Assembly (NCBI RefSeq): GCF_015674855.1
Contig: NZ_JADMLG010000002.1
Span: 496,001 to 560,000, forward strand
Source of the DNA: Nocardia bovistercoris
GTDB lineage: Bacteria; Actinomycetota; Actinomycetes; Mycobacteriales; Mycobacteriaceae
Direction of reading: 5' to 3'
DNA: 64,000 bases
Made by a program: the position numbers and the translations under genes. Of this stretch, positions 18,352-28,557 are shown piece by piece. Below the pieces are notes generated by a model. That model was not told where the DNA came from. It saw nothing but the letters and a program-made list of their open reading frames with translations, and did not search any database. Numbering within the stretch: position 1 is the first letter of the stretch; each line of letters starts with the position of its first letter.

Positions 18352-19311
18352 TCACCCGCGATTGACCAGCGCGCGCAGGAAGAACGTCAGGTTGGCCGGC
18401 CGCTCGGCCAACCTGCGGGTCAGATAGCCGTACCACTCCTCGCCGTAGGGGATGTAGACCCGCATCCCGTACCCGGCGTCGGTCAGGCGCCGCTGTTCGG
18501 CGTCACGCACGCCGAACAGCATCTGATATTCGAAAGCGTGAGCGGCGCGGCCGGATTCGACGGCCATGGCCTCGGCCGCCACGATCGCCACCGGATCGTG
18601 GGAGGCCACCATCGGATAGCCCTGTCCGCGCATCAACGTCTCCAGGCAACGCAGATACGAGTCGGTGACCTCGCGCGCGTGCTGGAACGCGACCCGCTGC
18701 GGCTCCCGGTAGGCGCCCTTGCACAGCCGCACCCGAGACCCGGGACCGGCGAACTCGGCGCAGTCGGCCTCGGTGCGTCGCAGATACGCCTGCAGCACCG
18801 TGCCGAGCCACGGGAATTCCGGGCGCAGCGCGCGCACCGTCGCCAAGGTGGCGTCGGTGGTGGTGTGATCCTCCGCGTCGACGGTCACCCACACCCCGGC
18901 CGCAGCCGCCGCGACACACAGCGCGCGCAGATTCTCGGTGGCGACCGCAGGACCCGCAACGGGCAGCGCCTGCCCGAGCGCCGACAACTTCACCGACACC
19001 TCCACCGGCGCGGCCTCGGTCCCGGCGAGCCCGGGACGCGGCAACGCGGCCAGATCCTTTATCAGCGAGAGATATTCGGCCACCGTGGCATCCGCATGCG
19101 CCCGGTCGGTGGTGTTCTCACCGAGGAAGTCGACGCTGATCATGCGACCGGAACCGAGCAGTTCCTCGGCCACCGGCGACAGCTGCGACCGGTCCTCCCC
19201 CGCCACGAACCGGCGCACGATATCGGCCGTGACCGGCGTCCCGGTGAGCACCCGCTTCATGCGCGGCGACCCGGCGGCGGCGAGTATCACCGGCCGCAGC
19301 GGATTCACCAT
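18352..19311 (-). CDS. Proline dehydrogenase
   Basis: A 319-residue monofunctional, FAD-dependent TIM-barrel proline dehydrogenase that oxidises proline to pyrroline-5-carboxylate. Visible motifs include DFLGENTTDRAHAD, SVKLSALGQALP, VTVDAEDH, RLCKGAYREPQ and the C-terminal RVYIPYGEEWYGYLTRRLAE that closes the active site. It lies 34 nt downstream of rocA in the same direction, so both steps of proline-to-glutamate catabolism form one operon, as in mycobacteria (Rv1187-Rv1188). Confidence 0.94.
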   Translation of the reverse strand: MVNPLRPVILAAAGSPRMKRVLTGTPVTADIVRRFVAGEDRSQLSPVAEELLGSGRMISVDFLGENTTDRAHADATVAEYLSLIKDLAALPRPGLAGTEAAPVEVSVKLSALGQALPVAGPAVATENLRALCVAAAAAGVWVTVDAEDHTTTDATLATVRALRPEFPWLGTVLQAYLRRTEADCAEFAGPGSRVRLCKGAYREPQRVAFQHAREVTDSYLRCLETLMRGQGYPMVASHDPVAIVAAEAMAVESGRAAHAFEYQMLFGVRDAEQRRLTDAGYGMRVYIPYGEEWYGYLTRRLAERPANLTFFLRALVNRG

Positions 19312-19345
19312 CTGACCTGCTTCGATGCGCGCACGTCCGCCTCGC

Positions 19346-20980
19346 TCACGTGTCCATGTGGGGGTATCGGTGGTCGACCGGCGGCACGAAGGTCTCCTTG
19401 ATGGTGCGCGGCGCCACCCAGCGCAGCAGGTTCAGCGGCGAGCCCGCCTTGTCGTCGGTGCCGGAGGCGCGCGCGCCGCCGAAAGGCTGCTGACCGACCA
19501 CCGCGCCGGTCGGCTTGTCGTTGACGTAGAAGTTGCCCGCCGCGAAACGCAGTGCGGCACTTGCCTGTTCGACGGCGTGGCGATCCTGGGCGAAAACGGC
19601 GCCGGTGAGCCCGTACGGCGCGGCCGACTCCACCTCGGCCAGCATCGCGGCGTAGGAACCGGGTTCGGCGTCGTCGTAGACGTGGATCGACAGGATCGGG
19701 CCGAAATACTCGGTGGTGAACGACTGGTCGCGCGGATCGTCGACGAGCAGCACGGTCGGTCGCACGAACCAGCCTTCGGCATCGTCGTAGGCGCCGCCCA
19801 CCGGAATGGTGATGCCCGCGTCGCGTGCGCGTTCGATGGCGGCCACGTTCTTGTCGTAGGCGCGCCGGTCGATGAGCGCGCCGCCGAAATTCGACAGGTC
19901 CGCGATATCGCCGTATGCCAGATGCGCTGTCGTGTCCAGGAATTCGTCACCGATGACCCGCCAGACCGAGCGCGCGACATAGGCGCGCGAAGCCGCCGAA
20001 CACTTCTGCCCCTGATACTCGTAGGCGCCGCGGATCAGCGCGGTGCGCAAAGCGTCGGGATCGGCGGACGGGTGTGCGACGATGAAATCCTTGCCGCCGG
20101 TCTCCCCCACCAGCCTCGGATAGCCGTGGTAGCGGCCGATATTCGCGCCGACCTGCTGCCACAGGTACTGGAAGGTGGCGGTGGAGCCGGTGAAGTGGAT
20201 GCCCGCCAGCCGCGGGTCGGCGAGCGCCACCTCGGAAACCGCGACGCCGTCACCGGTCACCATATTGATCACACCGGGCGGCAGACCCGCCGCCTCCAGC
20301 AACCGCACGGTGTAGAACGCCGCGAGAGTCTGGGTCGGCGACGGTTTCCACACCACCGTATTGCCCATCAGGGCGGGCGCGGTCGGCAGATTGCCCGCGA
20401 TCGCGGTGAAGTTGAACGGCGTGATCGCGTAGACGAAACCCTCCAGTGGGCGATAGTCCATGCGATTCCACACGCCAGGACTCGACTGCGGCTGCTGCGC
20501 CAGGATGTCACGGGCGAAGGCCACATTGAACCGCCAGAAATCGACCAGCTCGCACGGCGCGTCGACCTCGGCCTGAATCGCCGACTTGGACTGCCCGAGC
20601 ATGGTCGCGGCGGCCAGCGTCTCCCGCCACGGACCGGCCAGCAGGTCGGCGGCGCGCAACAGGATCGCGGCGCGTTCGTCGAAGGGCAGCGCGCGCCAAC
20701 CGGGAGCGGCCGCCTGAGCCGCCTCGATCGCGCCGCGCGCTTCGGAATGAGTGGTATCGGTGTAGGTCCCCAGAACATGGCTGTGCCGGTGCGGAGCGAC
20801 GATATCGTGCCGCTCACCGATCCCAGGCCGATGCTTCCCGCCGATGACCAGCGGGACATCGACGGATTCGGCGGAGATGCGGTCGAGCTCGGCGAGCAGC
20901 AGTTCGCGCTCCCGGCTGCCGGGCGCATACGTGTGCACCGGCTCGTTCGCCGGGGTGGGGACAACCGTGACAGCGTCCAT
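19346..20980 (-). CDS. rocA: L-glutamate gamma-semialdehyde (pyrroline-5-carboxylate) dehydrogenase
   Basis: A 544-residue aldehyde dehydrogenase that completes proline breakdown to glutamate using NAD. The catalytic cysteine is Cys327 in YQGQKCSAASRAYV, the general base lies in ETGGKDF, and the NAD-binding GSTATFQYLWQQVG and NTVVWKPSPTQ are present. The ATG at 20980 gives the family length; the frame remains open upstream but lacks conservation there. Co-transcription with the proline dehydrogenase 34 nt downstream is likely. Confidence 0.94.
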   Translation of the reverse strand: MDAVTVVPTPANEPVHTYAPGSRERELLLAELDRISAESVDVPLVIGGKHRPGIGERHDIVAPHRHSHVLGTYTDTTHSEARGAIEAAQAAAPGWRALPFDERAAILLRAADLLAGPWRETLAAATMLGQSKSAIQAEVDAPCELVDFWRFNVAFARDILAQQPQSSPGVWNRMDYRPLEGFVYAITPFNFTAIAGNLPTAPALMGNTVVWKPSPTQTLAAFYTVRLLEAAGLPPGVINMVTGDGVAVSEVALADPRLAGIHFTGSTATFQYLWQQVGANIGRYHGYPRLVGETGGKDFIVAHPSADPDALRTALIRGAYEYQGQKCSAASRAYVARSVWRVIGDEFLDTTAHLAYGDIADLSNFGGALIDRRAYDKNVAAIERARDAGITIPVGGAYDDAEGWFVRPTVLLVDDPRDQSFTTEYFGPILSIHVYDDAEPGSYAAMLAEVESAAPYGLTGAVFAQDRHAVEQASAALRFAAGNFYVNDKPTGAVVGQQPFGGARASGTDDKAGSPLNLLRWVAPRTIKETFVPPVDHRYPHMDT

Positions 20981-21048
20981 ACCCCAGGCTAGCTCCGCGC
21001 ACCGCCCGCGTCTCGGCGATGAGGCAGCGTGTCGATGGCGACCGCGTG

Positions 21049-22836
21049 TCAGAACGGGGCCTGCCGCCACCACTCGTCGCGCGTCTGTTCGAAGGTGTGG
21101 CCGGGCCAGGAGACCTCGACCAGGACCTCGCTCAGACCCGGTGCGATCCAGGCATGGGTGGCCAGGGTGAACGGTGCGTCGGCAGCCGTCGGCCGGTAGA
21201 GCAGCAGGTCGCCGGTCTTGGAGAAGTCGCGTTCCCCGACCCGCGAAGCATGAGCGTCGAGATACGCCTCGACTTCGTTGAAATGGCTGTACTCGGTGAA
21301 CCACACGGTCACACCGTCGGGATCGGTGCAGATGATCTGCTTCAGCGGAATCGGGTCACCCGCCTGCGCGACCACCGTGCCCGCGGCCGAGCAGCGCGCG
21401 CCGCGCCACCCGGCGCCTGCCGGATCGGACGGGATGATCTGCGGAAAACGCACCGCTATCGAGTGCTGCGCGCCCCACGGCGGCGCTGACCTCGGCGGCG
21501 GTTTGCGGACGAACTTCCAGTAGACACCGGCTACCCCGACAAGACCGACCGCGAGCACGGCCAGCACAAGCAACAGCACCGAGAAGGTCCGCCACCCCGA
21601 GGAGACCTGCCGCGAACGGGCGACGTGCGGCGCCCCGACGGGTCGGGCGGGCGGCGGTGCGGGAAAGCGCGGCATCGCGTGCGATGGCGGCGTGTATGCC
21701 GATTCCACCCTGGTGGGCGGCGGCGGTGCGACACCGGCAGGAGCGGTGGTGTGTGGTGCACGCGCGGGGGCCGATGCGGAGCTGGAAGCCGGCGAATTCC
21801 AGCCGTGCGCGACATTCTCGCCGACCTCCGCATCTGCGCCGAGGCGAGTACTTCCGGCAGGCCCGGTAATCCCGAGTCCCACGCTTCCCGTCGGCTCCGG
21901 AAGTCCGCCAGGCCCGACGCGACCGTTCCCGCTGCGCTCCCTGGCTGTATCGAGCCCCACTGTGCCCCCGAGCCCGGTGTGCGCACCGAAGCCTGTGCTG
22001 TCGCTCAGGGCCGCCTTCGCGGCAGCCGCGAATTCGAGGCAGCTCTCGAACCGCTGCTCAGGCTGCTTGCCCATGGCTCGGGCGATCACCGCGTCGATCG
22101 CGGGCGGCAGGTACGGCACCCGTGCGGTGACGTTGGGCACCGGGTTGGTGAGGTGGGCGGCCACCACCGCGCCTGGATTGGTCGCGGTGAACGGTGCGGA
22201 GCCGGTGAGCAGGGTGAACAGGGTGCAGCCGAGTGCGTACTGGTCGGCGCGGTGGTCGACCGGTTCGCCCGAAAGTTGTTCCGGGGACGCGTAGGCCAGG
22301 GTCGCGAGGAACTCGCCGGTTCTGGTCAACTGGTGCCGGTCGTCGCGCAGGCGCGCGATGCCGAAGTCGCCCAACAGGACTCGGTCGCCCTCGCGGCCCG
22401 CGGTGATGAGGATGTTGGCAGGCTTCACATCCCGGTGCAGCACCCCGCGTTCGTGCGCGTGATCGAGGGCGTCGGCGGTCTGGGTGACTATGCCGAGCGC
22501 ACGCGCCGGATCGAGCGTGACACCGGCGAACGAGGACGCGTCGATGCCATCGACGTACTGCATGGAGATCCACAGCTGACCGTGCTCGGCGCCGCAGTCG
22601 AGCACCGAGACGATATGCGGATGGTCAAGGCGCGCCGCGACATCGGCCTCGCGTTCGAACCTGCGCCGCACCTCCTCGTCGGCGTACAGGTCCTTCGCGA
22701 GCAGCTTCAACGCGACCCGGCGCGGCAACCGAGGATGCGCGGCGAGATACACCGTGCCCATGCCGCCGCTGCCGAGTACGCCCTCGATCCGGTAGCCCGC
22801 GAACACCTCGCCGACCACGAGCCCCGCCCCTCGCAT
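21049..22836 (-). CDS. Receptor-type Ser/Thr protein kinase with extracytoplasmic domain
   Basis: A 595-residue PknB-like (Hanks-type) kinase. The glycine loop GSGGMG is at residues 22-27, ATP lysine Lys44, catalytic HRD 134-136 and DFG 157-159. A low-complexity linker rich in Gly, Pro and Ala follows (280-412), then one membrane helix at about 416-440 and an external domain of ~150 residues with two cysteines (Cys482 and Cys503) and several tryptophans. The external part contains no PASTA repeats, so its ligand is unknown. The ATG at 22836 is preferred to one 33 nt upstream because family members begin close to the kinase fold. It stands alone between rocA and dapC. Confidence 0.88.
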   Translation of the reverse strand: MRGAGLVVGEVFAGYRIEGVLGSGGMGTVYLAAHPRLPRRVALKLLAKDLYADEEVRRRFEREADVAARLDHPHIVSVLDCGAEHGQLWISMQYVDGIDASSFAGVTLDPARALGIVTQTADALDHAHERGVLHRDVKPANILITAGREGDRVLLGDFGIARLRDDRHQLTRTGEFLATLAYASPEQLSGEPVDHRADQYALGCTLFTLLTGSAPFTATNPGAVVAAHLTNPVPNVTARVPYLPPAIDAVIARAMGKQPEQRFESCLEFAAAAKAALSDSTGFGAHTGLGGTVGLDTARERSGNGRVGPGGLPEPTGSVGLGITGPAGSTRLGADAEVGENVAHGWNSPASSSASAPARAPHTTAPAGVAPPPPTRVESAYTPPSHAMPRFPAPPPARPVGAPHVARSRQVSSGWRTFSVLLLVLAVLAVGLVGVAGVYWKFVRKPPPRSAPPWGAQHSIAVRFPQIIPSDPAGAGWRGARCSAAGTVVAQAGDPIPLKQIICTDPDGVTVWFTEYSHFNEVEAYLDAHASRVGERDFSKTGDLLLYRPTAADAPFTLATHAWIAPGLSEVLVEVSWPGHTFEQTRDEWWRQAPF

Positions 22837-22896
22837 CAGAAAACCCTTCCCGCCGAACACTCGTCGCACAGTCTGCCATTCACGGCCTGCGACGGG

Positions 22897-24006
22897 TCAG
22901 GGTGTGGTGAGCCGTTCGGCCGCGGCGGCGATCCGCTCGTCGGTGGCGGTCAACGCGATCCGCACGTGTTCGGTACCGGTCGGGCCGTAGAAATCGCCGG
23001 GCGCCACCAGGATTCCGCGTTCGGCGAACCAGTCGAGGGTGACGCGGCAGTTCTCGCCGCGCGTCGACCACAGGTACAGGCCCGCCTCGGAGTGGTCGAT
23101 GCGGAAACCCGCCGCGATCAGCGCGCCGCGCAGGATCTCCCGGCGCGCCCGATACCGTTCGCGCTGCCGCGCCTCGTGGGCGTCGTCGCCGAGCGCGGCC
23201 GTCATCGCCGACTGCACCGGGAACGGCACGATCATGCCCGAATGTTTGCGCACCTCGAGCAGTTCGGCGACCAGTTCGGGATCGCCCGCGACGAAGCCGG
23301 CGCGGTAACTGGCCAGATTGGAGGTCTTCGACAGCGAATGCACGGCGAGCAAGCCGGTATGGTCGCCGTCACACACCTCGGGGTCGAGCAGCGACAGCGC
23401 GCGGCCCTCCCAGCTCAAGCCGAGATAGCACTCGTCGGAGGCGACGATCGCGCCGCGTTCGCGGGCGAAGGCCACCACCTTGCGAAGGTGTTCGACGCCG
23501 AGCACCTTGCCCGTCGGATTGGACGGCGAGTTCACGTAGATCAGCGCGGGATCGCGCGGGCCGAGCCGGGTGAGCCCGTCGGCGCGCAGCAATTCCGTAC
23601 CCGCGAGCAGCGCGCCCACCTCGTAGGTCGGGTAGGCGACCTCGGGAATGACCACGAGGTCGGCGGCGCCGAGACCGAGCAGCCTCGGCAGGCCCGCGAT
23701 CAACTCCTTGGTGCCGATCACGGGCAGCACCGCGGCCGGATCGACGCCGGTGATGCCGTAGCGGCGCTTCAACGCGTCGACGGCGGCGGTGCGCAGTTCG
23801 ACGGTGCCGTGCGTGGTCGGATAGCCGGGCACTTCCGCGACCGCGCTCAACGCCGTGCGAATCAGCGGATCCACCGGGTCGACGGGTGTGCCGACGGACA
23901 GGTCGACGATCCCACCCGGATGCGCCGCGGCCGCGGCTTTGGCTCCCGCGATGGTGTCCCACGGGAAATCGGGTAGCAGGCTGCTGACCCGCGCGCGTGC
24001 TGTCAC
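22897..24006 (-). CDS. dapC: N-succinyldiaminopimelate aminotransferase DapC
   Basis: A 369-residue class I PLP-dependent aminotransferase that makes N-succinyl-LL-2,6-diaminopimelate. The PLP lysine is in HSLSKTSNLASYRAGF, and NSPSNPTGKVL and SDECYLGLSW are typical of the fold. The start GTG at 24006 is 4 nt past the fdxC stop, so both are read together, the same arrangement as Rv1177-Rv1178. With dapD and dapE in this window, three consecutive succinylase-branch enzymes are encoded within 13 kb but in separate units. Confidence 0.92.
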   Translation of the reverse strand: MTARARVSSLLPDFPWDTIAGAKAAAAAHPGGIVDLSVGTPVDPVDPLIRTALSAVAEVPGYPTTHGTVELRTAAVDALKRRYGITGVDPAAVLPVIGTKELIAGLPRLLGLGAADLVVIPEVAYPTYEVGALLAGTELLRADGLTRLGPRDPALIYVNSPSNPTGKVLGVEHLRKVVAFARERGAIVASDECYLGLSWEGRALSLLDPEVCDGDHTGLLAVHSLSKTSNLASYRAGFVAGDPELVAELLEVRKHSGMIVPFPVQSAMTAALGDDAHEARQRERYRARREILRGALIAAGFRIDHSEAGLYLWSTRGENCRVTLDWFAERGILVAPGDFYGPTGTEHVRIALTATDERIAAAAERLTTP

Positions 24007-24010
24007 GCGC

Positions 24011-24331
24011 TCACTCACCCATCGGGGGGAGTTCTTTGATGAACGGTGGGTCGTAATCCACCTTGCCGACCTTGGTGGCGCCGCCGGGCGAGCCGAGTTC
24101 GTCGAAGAAGTCGACATTGGCGTTCACGTAACCGCCCCACTGATCCGGGGTGTCGTCTTCGTAGAAGATGGCCTCCACCGGGCACACGGGCTCACATGCA
24201 CCACAGTCAACGCACTCGTCGGGATGGATGTAGAGCATGCGGCCACCCTCGTAGATGCAGTCCACGGGGCATTCCTCGATGCATGCCTTGTCCTTCACGT
24301 CAACGCACGGTTCAGCGATGATGTACGGCAC
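24011..24331 (-). CDS. fdxC: 7Fe ferredoxin FdxC
   Basis: A 106-residue ferredoxin carrying one 3Fe-4S and one 4Fe-4S cluster. Cysteines at 9, 17, 21 and 25 and the CxxCxxCxxxCP motif at 40-51 (CVDCGACEPVCP) are visible. The acidic C-terminal half matches mycobacterial FdxC in length. Electron-transfer partners cannot be read from context; dapC, its downstream neighbour, does not need a ferredoxin, so the linkage is probably one of shared expression rather than chemistry. Confidence 0.95.
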   Translation of the reverse strand: MPYIIAEPCVDVKDKACIEECPVDCIYEGGRMLYIHPDECVDCGACEPVCPVEAIFYEDDTPDQWGGYVNANVDFFDELGSPGGATKVGKVDYDPPFIKELPPMGE

Positions 24332-24570
24332 TGCCGCTCTCCTAGTCTGTCCTCACCTGCGGGAATGGTCCGCCTGCGAAACCCTATCCCGGCACCCCGC
24401 GCCACTACCGGTCAGCCTGCCCTAACTTTCCCAGCTCCGCCCCCGGTAGATCCAGCGCCGGACCGGTCCGCCGACTTCGCCGCGACCACCCCCGATCCTA
24501 GTGCCGCCCCACGCGATCCGCCCTCCCCGGTGCTCGCGCACCCCCACCGCACTGCCCTCGCACCCACGAC

Positions 24571-25188
24571 TCAAACCGGCGGCGCGATCTCCAGCTCCGA
24601 CCACAGCAGTTCGAGCGGGAACGGATCGGTGACCGTCACCGCCACCGATCCCATGTCGCGATGGGTGGTGCCGACGTGGGTGTACGGCCCCCGCCGGTCC
24701 GAGAGCGCGTACCGCTCGATGGTGAGCGCGCCGACCTTGTCGAAACTCACCAGCCAATAGTGCGGGATGCCCGCGTCCGCGTAATCGCTCATCTTGTGCA
24801 CCCGGTCCCTGCGCTCGGACCACGTGGACAGCACCTCGACGACGATCACGCAGTGCTCGGCCGTCAACTGCTCGGTGTCGGGCAGACACCGGTGCAGTAC
24901 CGCGTCGGGTTTGCGTGCGGTCGGCGGCACCTCCCAGAGCAACACGTCGACCTCGGTGTTGGTCTCGTAGCAGGACCCGCCGCCGCTGCCGCGCATTTCG
25001 GCCACCGCGACCCGCTCCAACGCCAACGACAGCCTGGTGCCGACCTTCTGATGGTCGCGACCGCGCTGCTCCCTCGGCACAACGAACCCGTCGACGATCT
25101 CGAGATCGCGCCGGATATCCGGCTCGATCTCGAGGAAGGTCGCCCAATCGATCGGCGTTGGTTGCGGCGCCTGCCAGCTGACGGTCAC
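24571..25188 (-). CDS. Uma2-family (DUF820) putative endonuclease
   Basis: A 205-residue protein of the Uma2/DUF820 family, which has a PD-(D/E)XK nuclease-like fold and is abundant in cyanobacteria and actinomycetes with no settled role. The likely catalytic region runs through EVDVLLW, ARKPDAVLH and VIVVEVLS. The start is taken as the GTG at 25188. It lies between fdxC and fbiC, a place where mycobacteria have other genes, so it is probably an acquired accessory gene. The 239 nt between it and fdxC contain no recognisable element. Confidence 0.75.
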   Translation of the reverse strand: MTVSWQAPQPTPIDWATFLEIEPDIRRDLEIVDGFVVPREQRGRDHQKVGTRLSLALERVAVAEMRGSGGGSCYETNTEVDVLLWEVPPTARKPDAVLHRCLPDTEQLTAEHCVIVVEVLSTWSERRDRVHKMSDYADAGIPHYWLVSFDKVGALTIERYALSDRRGPYTHVGTTHRDMGSVAVTVTDPFPLELLWSELEIAPPV

Positions 25189-25223
25189 GACCAGATCGTA
25201 GCCGCGGGCGGGCAGGCGGTCGG

Positions 25224-27824
25224 TCAGCCCGCGGCGAGGGGGATGGGGTGGTTGGTGCGGTCGACTCGGCCGTAGACGGTGGTGCGTTCGCGGACCGGGC
25301 GGCCGATGCCTTCGGCGATGTCGTGGAGGTCGGCTACGGTCTTGGCGGAGCCGTGCTGGGAGCCCGCCATGCGGGAGATGGTCTCCTCCATCAGGGTGCC
25401 GCCGAGGTCGTTGGCGCCGCCCTGGAGCATGGTTCGGGTGCCCGCGGTGCCGAGTTTGACCCAGCTGGTCTGGATGTTGCCGATGCGGCCGTGCAGCATG
25501 ATGCGGGACAGGGCGTGGGCGGCGCGGTTGTCGCGGATGGTCGGGCCGGGGCGCGCCGCGCCCGCCAGGTAGAGCGGGGCGCTCTGGTGCACGAAGGGCA
25601 GCAGCACGAATTCGGTGAAACCGCCTGTCCGGTCCTGGATTCCGCGGATCACCCGCAGGTGGCCGACCCAGTGTTTCGGACTGTCCACATGCCCGTACAT
25701 CATGGTCGAACTCGACCGCAGGCCCACCTGGTGCGCGGTGGTGATGACCTCGATCCACGCCGATGCGGGCAACTTGCCCTTGGTGAGCACCCAGCGCACC
25801 TCGTCGTCGAGGATCTCGGCGGCGGTGCCGGGAATGGTGTCGAGACCGGCCTCCTTCAACGCGACCAGCCAGTCGCGGACGCTCTGCCCGCCGCGCGAGG
25901 CGCCGTTCACGATCTCCATCGGGCTGAACGCGTGCACGTGCATCGACGGCACCCGCCGCTTCACCGCGCGCACCAGGTCGGCGTAACCGGTGACCGGCAG
26001 ATCCGGGTCGATGCCGCCCTGCATACAGACCTCGGTCGCCCCGTCGACGTGCGCCTCCCACGCCCGGTCCGCGACCTCCTCGGTGCTGAGGGTGAACGCG
26101 TCGGCGTCGCCCTTGCGCTGGGCGAACGCGCAGAACCGGCAGCCGGTGTAGCAGATGTTGGTGAAGTTGATATTGCGGTTCACCACGTAGGTGACCTCGT
26201 CGCCGGACACCTCGCGCCGCAACCGGTCGGCCAGCGCGACCACGGCCTCCAGATCGGTGCCGTCGGCGGTGGCCAACGCCAGGTACTCCGCGTCGGACAG
26301 CCCGGCCGGATCCTTCTCCGCCGAGCGCAGCGCGGCGAGCACGTCGGCGTCCAGCCGTTCGGGTGCCGCGCTGACCAGGTCGCGGGCCTGCTCGCGAATG
26401 GTGTCCCAGTCGCCGAACGCGCCGACCACTTCCTGCCCGAGACCCGAATCGCTGCGGCTCTCGGTATTGCGTCCGGTGATGTCGATGTCGGTGTTCAGGT
26501 CGACGCGTCCCGCCGACTCCCACGACTCGTCGGGCTCCTGCCAGGGCAGGCCGACCGGGATCGCGTCGGGATCCGCCAGCCCGGTCGCCGGATCGGTGAG
26601 CGCCGCGACGTGCGCGCCGATCCTCGGGTCGATCCACGGACTGCCTGCGCGCACATACTTCGGATGCGCCGAGGTCCGCTCGACCAGTTCGTAGCCCGCG
26701 GCTTCGGTGATCGTGCGCAAGGTGTCCAGATTCGGCCACGGCCGTTCGGGATTCACGTGATCGGGGGTCACCGGCGAGACACCGCCCCAGTCGTCGATAC
26801 CGGCGTCGATCAGCGCGCGGCACTCCTGTTCGGACACCAGATTCGGCGGCGCCTGCACCGGCACGTCGGGGCCGAGCAGCAGCCTTGTCACCGCGATGGT
26901 CGCGCGGAATTCCTCGAGTCCGGCGTCGGGGACATCGCGCATGGCGGTGTCGTCCTTGGCCCGGAAATTCTGGATGATGACTTCCTGGATGTGTCCGAAC
27001 GCCTTGTGCTGCTTGCGAATCGCCATGATGGAATCGGCGCGCTCGGCGACGGTCTCACCGATGCCGACCAGGATTCCGGTGGTGTAGGGCACCGAGAGCC
27101 GACCGGCGTCGGTGATGGCGCGCAGCCGCACCGCCGGATCCTTGTCGGGGCTGCCGAAATGGCATTCGCCCTTCTCGGTGAACAGCCGCGACGACGTGGT
27201 CTCGAGCATCATGCCCATCGACTGCGCGACCGGCTTGAGCCGCGAGATCTCCTCCCAGCTCATGACGCCCGGATTCAGGTGCGGGAGCAGGCCCGTCTCC
27301 TCGAGCACGAGGATCGAGACCGCGCGCAGGTAGTCGAGGGTGGAGTCGTAGCCGCGCTCGTCGAGCCAGCGCGCCGCCTCCGGCCAGCGGTCCTCGGGCC
27401 GGTCACCCAGCGTGAACAGCGCTTCCTTGCAGCCGAGGGCCGCGCCCGCGCGCGCGATCTCGAGCACCTCGTCGGGTTCGAGGAACATGCCCTTGCCCTC
27501 GGCGCGCAGCTTGCCAGGCACGGTGACGAACGTGCAGTAGTGACATTTGTCCCGGCACAGCCTGGTCAACGGGATGAAGACATTGCGGGAATAGCTGATG
27601 GTCCTCGGGCGGCCCGCGGACTCGAGTCCGGCGTCGCGCACCCTGGCGGCGCTGCGGCACAGGTCGAGCAGGTCCGCGCCGCGCGCGTGCAGCAGCACGG
27701 CGGCCTCGTCGGCGTTCAACGTGACACCGTCGCGCGCGCGACGCAAGGCACGGCGCATGGCCGACGGCGTTGGCGGTGCCGGAGGAACAGTCGGTGTCGC
27801 TAGCTCGGTCACGCTCTCGATCAT
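25224..27824 (-). CDS. fbiC: FO synthase (7,8-didemethyl-8-hydroxy-5-deazariboflavin synthase)
   Basis: An 866-residue two-domain radical-SAM enzyme that joins tyrosine and a pyrimidine of flavin synthesis to make FO, the deazaflavin core of coenzyme F420. The CofG-like half has its CX3CX2C cluster motif at Cys90, Cys94 and Cys97 (LCRDKCHYC). The CofH-like half has Cys558, Cys562 and Cys565 (ICYTGCRFC). Both halves are intact and fused, as in all actinobacterial FbiC proteins. It is divergent from the PH-domain gene pair across 241 nt. Confidence 0.97.
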   Translation of the reverse strand: MIESVTELATPTVPPAPPTPSAMRRALRRARDGVTLNADEAAVLLHARGADLLDLCRSAARVRDAGLESAGRPRTISYSRNVFIPLTRLCRDKCHYCTFVTVPGKLRAEGKGMFLEPDEVLEIARAGAALGCKEALFTLGDRPEDRWPEAARWLDERGYDSTLDYLRAVSILVLEETGLLPHLNPGVMSWEEISRLKPVAQSMGMMLETTSSRLFTEKGECHFGSPDKDPAVRLRAITDAGRLSVPYTTGILVGIGETVAERADSIMAIRKQHKAFGHIQEVIIQNFRAKDDTAMRDVPDAGLEEFRATIAVTRLLLGPDVPVQAPPNLVSEQECRALIDAGIDDWGGVSPVTPDHVNPERPWPNLDTLRTITEAAGYELVERTSAHPKYVRAGSPWIDPRIGAHVAALTDPATGLADPDAIPVGLPWQEPDESWESAGRVDLNTDIDITGRNTESRSDSGLGQEVVGAFGDWDTIREQARDLVSAAPERLDADVLAALRSAEKDPAGLSDAEYLALATADGTDLEAVVALADRLRREVSGDEVTYVVNRNINFTNICYTGCRFCAFAQRKGDADAFTLSTEEVADRAWEAHVDGATEVCMQGGIDPDLPVTGYADLVRAVKRRVPSMHVHAFSPMEIVNGASRGGQSVRDWLVALKEAGLDTIPGTAAEILDDEVRWVLTKGKLPASAWIEVITTAHQVGLRSSSTMMYGHVDSPKHWVGHLRVIRGIQDRTGGFTEFVLLPFVHQSAPLYLAGAARPGPTIRDNRAAHALSRIMLHGRIGNIQTSWVKLGTAGTRTMLQGGANDLGGTLMEETISRMAGSQHGSAKTVADLHDIAEGIGRPVRERTTVYGRVDRTNHPIPLAAG

Positions 27825-28065
27825 GCGCTACCCATCCTCTGCTGTCTCCCTCCAGTACACCCGCACGGCCGCACGAGCGATCCGGCGGCGGCCACGACGA
27901 CGCGCACCGTAGGACGGCCGCGCGCGAAGGCGCGGCCTCTGCGCACAACTTCGCGGCGGCACGGGGTTATTCCGCCGCCGCGAGACTTCCCTACCGACGG
28001 TGTCGCGCGAGCGTGTGCTCCGTCACAATCGTGGGCGCGGTCCGGTTCGTGCCACGATGACAGGC

Positions 28066-28557
28066 ATGTCGCAACCGCGCACCATCCTGGCCGATCCGGC
28101 GTGGCGGCCGAGCCCGAGGGCGAAACTTCTCTGGGCCATGCGGGCGGGTCTGTTCTGGATGATCCCGATCGCGGTCGCGCTGGTCCTCACGATCGTCACC
28201 TCGGGCCGGTGGCAGCCGATCACCCTCGCGGTGCTCGTGGCCCTCGGCCTGTTCAACACCGTCGCGGTGCCGTTGTGGCGTTACGCCGTGCACCGCTGGG
28301 AGGTCACCGACGACGCGGTGTACACGCGGGTCGGGTGGCTGTCGCAGGCGGGGCGGGTGGCGCCGCTGTCGCGCGTACAGACCGTCGACACCGAACGCGG
28401 GCCGCTGGAACGCTGGCTGCGACTCGCGACCGTCACCGTCACCACGGCGTCATCGGCGGGCGCGGTGCGCATCGAAGGACTCGACCTCGCGGTCGCCGAA
28501 CAGACCGTGACCCGGCTGACCGAGATCGCCGCACTGCACCGCGGGGACGCGACGTGA
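28066..28557 (+). CDS. Bacterial PH-domain (YdbS-like) membrane protein
   Basis: A 163-residue protein with two membrane helices (residues ~28-72) followed by a bPH2 domain, recognised from the YdbS-type run YAVHRWEVTDDAVYTRVGWLSQ and PLSRVQTVDTERGPLER. A start at 28057 is also possible and adds three residues. Its stop overlaps the GTG of the next gene by 4 nt. YdbS/YdbT pairs are known from Bacillus, where they affect sensitivity to envelope-active peptides; the role here is not established. Confidence 0.85.
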   Translation: MSQPRTILADPAWRPSPRAKLLWAMRAGLFWMIPIAVALVLTIVTSGRWQPITLAVLVALGLFNTVAVPLWRYAVHRWEVTDDAVYTRVGWLSQAGRVAPLSRVQTVDTERGPLERWLRLATVTVTTASSAGAVRIEGLDLAVAEQTVTRLTEIAALHRGDAT